The position numbers were made by a program, and so were the translations under genes. Positions 58,491 through 64,000 of a stretch of DNA of 64,000 bases are shown here, piece after piece. Where the stretch lies: positions 69,127 through 133,126 of the forward strand of contig MNCI01002236.1 in the NCBI GenBank assembly GCA_015680685.1. Direction: 5' to 3'. This DNA comes from Gnetum montanum. Taxonomy: Eukaryota; Streptophyta; Gnetopsida; Gnetales; Gnetaceae. Every line of letters begins with the position of its first letter. Position 1 is the stretch's first letter. The notes under the pieces were generated by a model, which worked only from the letters and a program-made list of their open reading frames with translations, was not told the DNA's origin and did not search any database.

Positions 58491-58510
58491 ACATCTCAGG
58501 TATGCGATCG

Positions 58511-58769
58511 TCCTGGAATCATGATGGTAAACTGATACCATAGAGCGTCCTGGAATCATGACGGTAAACTGATACAACAGATCATCCTGGAAACATGACA
58601 ATAAATTTATACCATAGAGCATCCTGGAATCATGAAGGCAAACTAATACCATAGAGCATCCTGGAATCATGATGGTAAACTGATACCACAGATCATCCTG
58701 GCGTTATGACGATAAAATGATACCACAGCACGTCCTGGAATCATGACGGTAAAATGATACCACAGAATG
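58511..58769. repeat. Tandem repeat, 7 x 37 bp, after integrase
   Basis: TCCTGG starts at 58511, 58548, 58585, 58622, 58659, 58696 and 58733, an exact 37-bp period with units like ATCATGACGGTAAACTGATA. It begins 21 bases after the integrase stop. Confidence 0.95.
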
Positions 58770-58835
58770 TCCACAATGATAATAAACTAGCACCAGTTTG
58801 GTACGTGATTAAACTGCCATAGTTTCGTTCGCCGG

Positions 58836-58990
58836 AGTCCGCTAAGACTATAAACTAGTTTGCCTCTCCACAGTCCGCCAAGACTATAAACTAGCAATGT
58901 ACTGTCTGCTACGATGCTAAACCGGCAACGTCCAATGGGTTATGACATAAAAATAACCCACGATAGTCCGCTACGACTACAACCTGACAG
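58836..58990. repeat. Degenerate 36-bp repeats
   Basis: AGTCCGCTAAGACTATAAAC at 58836 and AGTCCGCCAAGACTATAAAC at 58872, followed by diverged copies with GCTACGACTAC to about 58990. Confidence 0.65.
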
Positions 58991-60088
58991 CTTCATCTCT
59001 AGCCTCTTGGCCTGTAGCTGCATTTGAATTTCATCAGAGCCACTACCTTGCTCATCATCATTTGATCTTGACAGCATTACCGCCATGCATATTCAGTGCC
59101 TGAAATCTCACCTAGTGCCTAAAATCTCATCCAGTGCCTTTGTTTTCTCAGTCTAAGCTTGCTCACTCACTCGTGGTTTTCTTGTCTTCTTGGAGTTATG
59201 TTTGCAGGATGACACTCAGAGGTGTTCATACGAGAATGCACTTCGTCACTGCAGCAAGGTACCATATGGTTCCTAACACATGCAACCAGGTTAATCAAGC
59301 CATTCATTAGTACATCCCCATTTCCTGTTACATTTCTCATCTATTCCTCAACATACTCTACTCAGCTACACCCCTGATACACCCAGTACACACAAAACTT
59401 TGAGCACACCGTTGCACACTGCAACACTTTTATGCAGTTGGAACACACAACATGGCACTTGAGCATGAGTACAAGATGAAAACAAAGCTCTTCGCAAAAA
59501 ATATGTGAAAAAAAAGCCAAAAAGAAACAAAAGACCCTTAGCACTTCCCATACAAGCCCCAGGCGGGAAGGCAGTTGTCTTGGAACCAAGTACTCATGTC
59601 TCAAATGCTTAAGTAACATCTCATTGCGTGGCTTTGGCTCTCTACCAATAGGTTTCCTTTAACACTAAACAAATGCCCTGTTGCTCTAAAGAACACAACA
59701 CACCATCATGTGGCTTTGGTTGTGCCAACAAGTCCTCTTAAACACTAAGCAAGAATCTTGTTTTGCCAAAGAACGTACACCTCATGTCTTGGTTCAAAGT
59801 CTGCTAGACAATGGCTATTGACAAGGATCAACATGACCCGTATACACACCAGAGCATCCCCATCACCATGCACAATCCCTTGATCTTTCCCCAATCCCCA
59901 CAATCTCCATTTCCCTATCCAGCTACAAACTTCATTTCCCCCAATCCCATGTACTACTGAACACGGTGCAATGACATCTGGCTAAATGCCAAAGGACAAT
60001 ATTTCTACCAAGTTGCTTGTGGTGTTTTGTACTTCTTTGTCAACGCTTTTTGGGTTAATTCCTCCAAGCGTCAACAAAGAGGGGCCAA
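58991..60088 (+). other. 3' noncoding region of C
   Basis: No conserved frame. It ends in the polypurine tract AAAGAGGGGCCAA just before the LTR. Confidence 0.6.
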
Positions 60089-61275
60089 TGAAACACCATA
60101 AAATTCTGAGCTTAGCACTTCTCCAATAAGAATCGAACTAAGTCATGATGCTCCCTAGCATGATCGAAGCTTGCAAACCTAAAAAAAACATCAAATGGAG
60201 TCAAATTGAATAGGAAAAGGTTCCCTGGGATCCATAGAAGACTGCAGTGACATTCGACATCAAACCTGGTAAATCTTGAGCTCAAAAGACTTGGCTTTCA
60301 CTAAGTATGCATCCTATACGCCCAGCGTGTATGCCCAGCATGTACGCCCAGCATGCACGCCCAGCGTGCAGCCCAACGTACACCGGTCGAAGCCTTCCAA
60401 GACCATGTCAGATCGAGCCCAAATGAGCCCAAATTCGATAGGCAACATTCTCAAATCCAAGGGCCCAGTTCAAGATTTTCTGTTGTAATAGTATGCTCAT
60501 TTGTAAAGTTCAATTCCTTTGTATTTGGCAAGTTTGTATGTTGAGTTCACACACCCAGCATGTACATGCTGGCATGCAGCATGCTGTACAGTTGTAATTC
60601 TCTTTGCTCTCAGACAATGTAGCCACATGTCACCTGACCTGAAATTCTCTCACCCACAGTCACACATACCCTTCCAGATTTGAATCCAACACCCAAAACC
60701 TCGTAAAAACCCTAATTTTTCACTAGATCGGGGTTCAAAATTTTGAAAGAGAGACAAAAAAATGAGGAGAGGAGACATGGAACAAAATCTAAATACCAAC
60801 CCTGCACGCTAGACTGCTACCTTGCATGTTGAGCATACAGTCTTCACGCTATGCCTGCAGCCCAAACCAGCAAACCATCATCCCTCAGCATCCACCGGGG
60901 CTCTTCGTCTGCCTTGTGTCAGATTCACAACTGTGTTCAGACCGGTGCATTGTATCTCATTTTGCAATAAAGTTGTTTCATTTCTGGTCAAGATTTGCTA
61001 CAATTTTCATCCATTTTATTTATCTCTGTATTTGTTTCTTGGCGCGTTCATGTTCTGGTCAACATTTATCATACTGTTTACGCATAACCCAGTGTATTGC
61101 ACATCAACATATGTTGGGTAAATCCTTGTCTGATCCATGTGTAGACCACCCAAGGTACACTACCTTCATCAATTCCAACTCACCCTCAAGCGAAGGTAGG
61201 GTCTTCTGTGCTTGTCTGTAAATCACATGGTGCTCGTCGCATTCCAACCTTGCACGGATGATTTCAGATGATACA
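60089..61275 (+). repeat. 3' LTR of C
   Basis: Begins TGAAACACCATAAAATTC and ends CAGATGATACA, then ACCAC. It has a 4 x 13-bp array at 60317-60368 and AATAAAG near 60966. Confidence 0.93.
60317..60368. repeat. Tandem repeat, 4 x 13 bp, in the LTR of C
   Basis: TACGCCCAGCGTG, TATGCCCAGCATG, TACGCCCAGCATG and CACGCCCAGCGTG follow one another. The changes are CpG to TpG or CpA. Confidence 0.9.
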
Positions 61276-63070
61276 ACCACCTTTATCCCCGCCATACCCA
61301 ACCATGTTTGGGCCAACCCTCATCATAGCTATGGATCAAACACACTCGGTGTAGCAATCCATGACCTTCCTCCTTTCCATGTCATTCACTACACATCCTT
61401 AAACTGTGTAGCCATCATCGATGATTTTTACGACCACTAATTCTCCTCATTCCCATATAGGGCTCATAGTAGGATCCTAAGTAACTTGGGGATCACATAA
61501 CCCCTTCGTCCTATTTGTGCCCCAAATACTGGCACAAATGTCATTTTATTTGTTTAACCCATTAGGCAATGTAGAACTCAGCCTCTGCCTTTAATGCCCC
61601 AACCAATAGCAACGACACAAGCATCACAACTTATGTCCCAACCCTTTGTCCAAATCCCACAATTGACAAGGACATCCCAAGGATTGGATCAAGATTTCCA
61701 AATGATCTAGGACTTGACTGAAGAGTTAAAAAAAATTAAAGCCTTAATGTCCTAGACCATGAAGATAATGGACTTCTACCAATATGATCTCATTAGTCCT
61801 ATGATCCCACTACTAACTCTTCCTCTTGGTGTCCCTATGCCATAGTTCACTAAGTATAATGGCAAAGGTGATTTGAACACTCATTTGATTAACTTCTACT
61901 TTGAGTGCTTGTTGTTATAGGTGTGGCCACATACTATTATGAAAATATTTCCTATGTCTTTAGTAGGAAAAGTGCTGGACTGGTACCATTCTTTTCCAAG
62001 AGGATCCATATCCTCTTTGGATGAATTAATTTTGCAATTCGTTAACCATTTCAAGTATAACTTGAAACTTGATACCATGCTTGACCAATTTATGAAGGTC
62101 AAGCAAGGATCCTTTAAGCCAGTGTAGAAGTTTATCCAATGATGGAATGCTCTGCATAACAAGATATTTAGAGCCAATAGTGGAAACACATCTCTTAGCC
62201 GTCTTCAAGGGGATGATTAATGACTTCATAAAGTCAAAATTATATTACCTCGATCCAAGGTCTTTTAGTTAAGCCTTTTCTTAAACTAAGAATATAGAAG
62301 ATGTTGTAGAAGCCAGTCATGATCCTGCCTATGTGGCACATAAGAATTAATATGCATGTAAATTTAAAGAGAAGGGTAGGAAGAATAATGTACTAGTAGC
62401 AACAATAACTAAGGAGAGTAAATCAACTAACCAGGGGCTAAAGACTAACCAACCCAAGGCCCCTGTTGCCAATAATGATAATCAACCCTTAACCTTTGGG
62501 GCTACTAGATCATTTATTTCTAGGCCTAACTTCACACAAAAAGAATAGTCAAAATATAGTTAGTTACTACTTAAGTTGTTAAAGCTTTTAGACCAATTTT
62601 CGAAGAGTGGTAGGATTCAATACAAGTAGATGATCAAGACTACCCATAAGAGGCATGATAAGTTATGCAAAATAATAAAAGATCCTACTCAAGTAGCTAA
62701 GGATGATCCTCCCATGCACAAATACTTTAAGCTTGACTACTTCTTCCATTACCATTAGTTGCTGAGTCGTGATACCAATATTTTCCTTACACTTGAAGAT
62801 GACTTGCAAAAGATGATTGATAAGGGGGAACTAGTATTAGATACTTTGAACCTAATTAGGCATTAGCAACAATTGATGCATGTATATAAGGATCCATTGA
62901 ACACCAACAATAGTTCATACATCAAATCAGCATTCAATGTTGATGACAATCGAATGCTTGTGCAGAAGCCATTCATGATTTAGTTACCCCCCATAACAAA
63001 GGGGGCTGTTCAGCTTTTACTAACTTAAGATCCCCTTTTGTTGTAAGGGTACCATCACGTACGCCTTCTA
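61276..63070 (+). pseudogene. gag of D, continued
   Basis: TKYNGKGDLNTHLINFYFECLLL and the following FPMSLVGKVLDWYHSFPRGS, then FKYNLKLDTMLDQ, align with gag of C at 46280-46520. Stops and frameshifts are more frequent than in C, which fits D being older than C. Confidence 0.75.
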
Positions 63071-64000
63071 AGGAGCCTTTTGTGATCAAGGTGCCCTAGC
63101 CTTCTACAACACATCTTGCCCCAACAATAGAATAACTCCCCTGGTGGATAACACAACATCTTCTTACTCGCAACCAATTAGGAATAATAAGAAATCCCTA
63201 CCAAACAATAGAAGGCTACGAAAAATGCCAAGAAAAACACTGATAAGCAAACCAAGTCAAGCAAGAAAGTGGACCTGCCAAAGCCCACTTTAATTTCATC
63301 TATTCCCATGAATTCTACAAACCAAGTTGCTTCAACAAGTAAACCATGGAAGAACCTAAAATTGAAAGAAGAAAAGTGAGAGGCTAGACCATAATAAAAA
63401 CCCAAGCATGAAGTTCGTATTTTGGGGTGCATGGAGAAAGTTAGAAACAATAGGTTAACAATTAATAACAAAGACTTCCTTAATGTGATGGAGCATGTTA
63501 AGTAATTGCTCAAACAAAAGAACACAAGCTTGAGCTTGTATGATCTGATCATGACTTCTACTACCCATCATGAGGCATTGGTTAAGATGTTGATCTCCAT
63601 TCATGTTAGCAAGGATGTCCTTGCTAATGAAAAGTTTATCCATGTAGCCATGGTACCCTCTTCACCCAAGGAATCAAAGTCAACATCACTAGTGTTTCAC
63701 GATAGCAAAGTTAAGATAAATTTCCAAAATGGTGAAGTAACCAAGGGATCTCTCTTTATAACCATACATGTTGGGCAATATAAAGTACATAGGGTGCATG
63801 TAGATGATGGGATGGTAACTAATTTCATATCCTATACCATTATTAAACATTTGGGCTAGACTAAAAAAATGCAACATACAATGACTTCAGCCCTTAAATC
63901 CTTTAATGGATTGCAAGTTATGAACAAAGGTTTCATTTCTATAGACTTAGTGGTAGGGAAGTAGTTTTGTAAAATGGTATATTTCTTGGTGGTAGAAGAG
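63071..64000 (+). pseudogene. Protease region of D, running off the window
   Basis: LKQKNTSLSLYDLIMTSTTH (from 63506) matches LKQKNTSLSLYDLMLTSQTH of C at 48256. The active-site region reads VHVDDGMVTNFISY, with DDG in place of DDR in C. A stop follows at about 63857, and the frame continues toward the window end. Confidence 0.75.

Larger units (their letters stand above)
43191..61280 (+). mobile_element. Complete Tat/Ogre-like LTR retrotransposon C, target duplication ACCAC
   Basis: LTRs of one family (43196-44373 and 60089-61275) are flanked by ACCAC at 43191-43195 and 61276-61280. Gag and protease lie in one frame (44991-49259). Reverse transcriptase, RNase H, a second RNase H and integrase lie in the same frame at about 54861-58490. 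The second RNase H marks the Tat lineage, and the separation of protease from reverse transcriptase by a noncoding stretch is typical of Ogre, where it is an intron. In C this stretch also holds a gene on the opposite strand. Damage to the plus-strand frames is nearly all point mutation. Confidence 0.93.

Noticed and set aside
58511-58769. Possible CRISPR array because of a regular 37-bp period
   Set aside because: The repeats are contiguous without unique spacers and lie in a plant retrotransposon.
59362-59619. Minus-strand hydrophobic frame in the 3' region of C
   Set aside because: Low-complexity translation of noncoding sequence, without homology to the antisense gene.

Overview
The window is nuclear DNA of a large-genome flowering plant; the species cannot be named from sequence. 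It holds one low-copy host gene in a sea of nested Ty3/gypsy LTR retrotransposons, with CpG depletion in most repeats, tRNA-derived SINEs, GT-AG introns and plant gene families. No rRNA, tRNA, CRISPR, bacterial or organellar operon was seen.

Left part (1-11198). The 3' end of an Athila-like element (E1) ends in a 930-bp LTR (1565-2494). Then come SINE pieces, a reverse-transcriptase scrap, a 4 x 55-bp minisatellite (3744-3963) and a ten-exon minus-strand gene (4417-8492) for a secreted plant GH5 exo-beta-1,3-glucanase-type enzyme with a fascin-like domain. All splice junctions can be placed, but the gene carries an in-frame TAG in exon 6 and a one-base frameshift in exon 8, so it is probably a pseudogene. 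CpG-rich segments lie on both sides of it.

Middle part (11194-31860). A 20.7-kb Athila-like element (H, target duplication AAAAC) is interrupted by a complete 6.8-kb non-autonomous relative (N, target duplication GATGG) that has gag but no pol. H carries decayed gag, protease, reverse transcriptase, RNase H and integrase, followed by a long noncoding block and an extra coiled-coil ORF before the 3' LTR.

Right part (31861-64000). After a SINE with a 15-bp target duplication come four elements nested in one another: A (minus), interrupted by B (minus, Athila-like), interrupted by D (plus, Tat-like), interrupted by C (plus, complete, 18.1 kb, target duplication ACCAC). C is Tat/Ogre-like: gag-protease in one frame, then reverse transcriptase, RNase H, a second RNase H and integrase.

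The most unusual content is in C. Between protease and reverse transcriptase, the position of the known Ogre intron, lies a 3.7-kb gene on the opposite strand (49877-53605). It has seven exons with mostly phase-compatible GT-AG introns, an N-terminal part resembling an FCP1/NLI-interacting HAD phosphatase with its catalytic aspartates missing, a long unknown middle and acidic and coiled parts. Its segment is flanked by related minisatellites. The Athila-like elements share three other unexplained noncoding features: a branch point plus AG directly before the extra ORF start, an internal U3-like TATA region, and hairpins at the poly(A) signal and before the 3' LTR.
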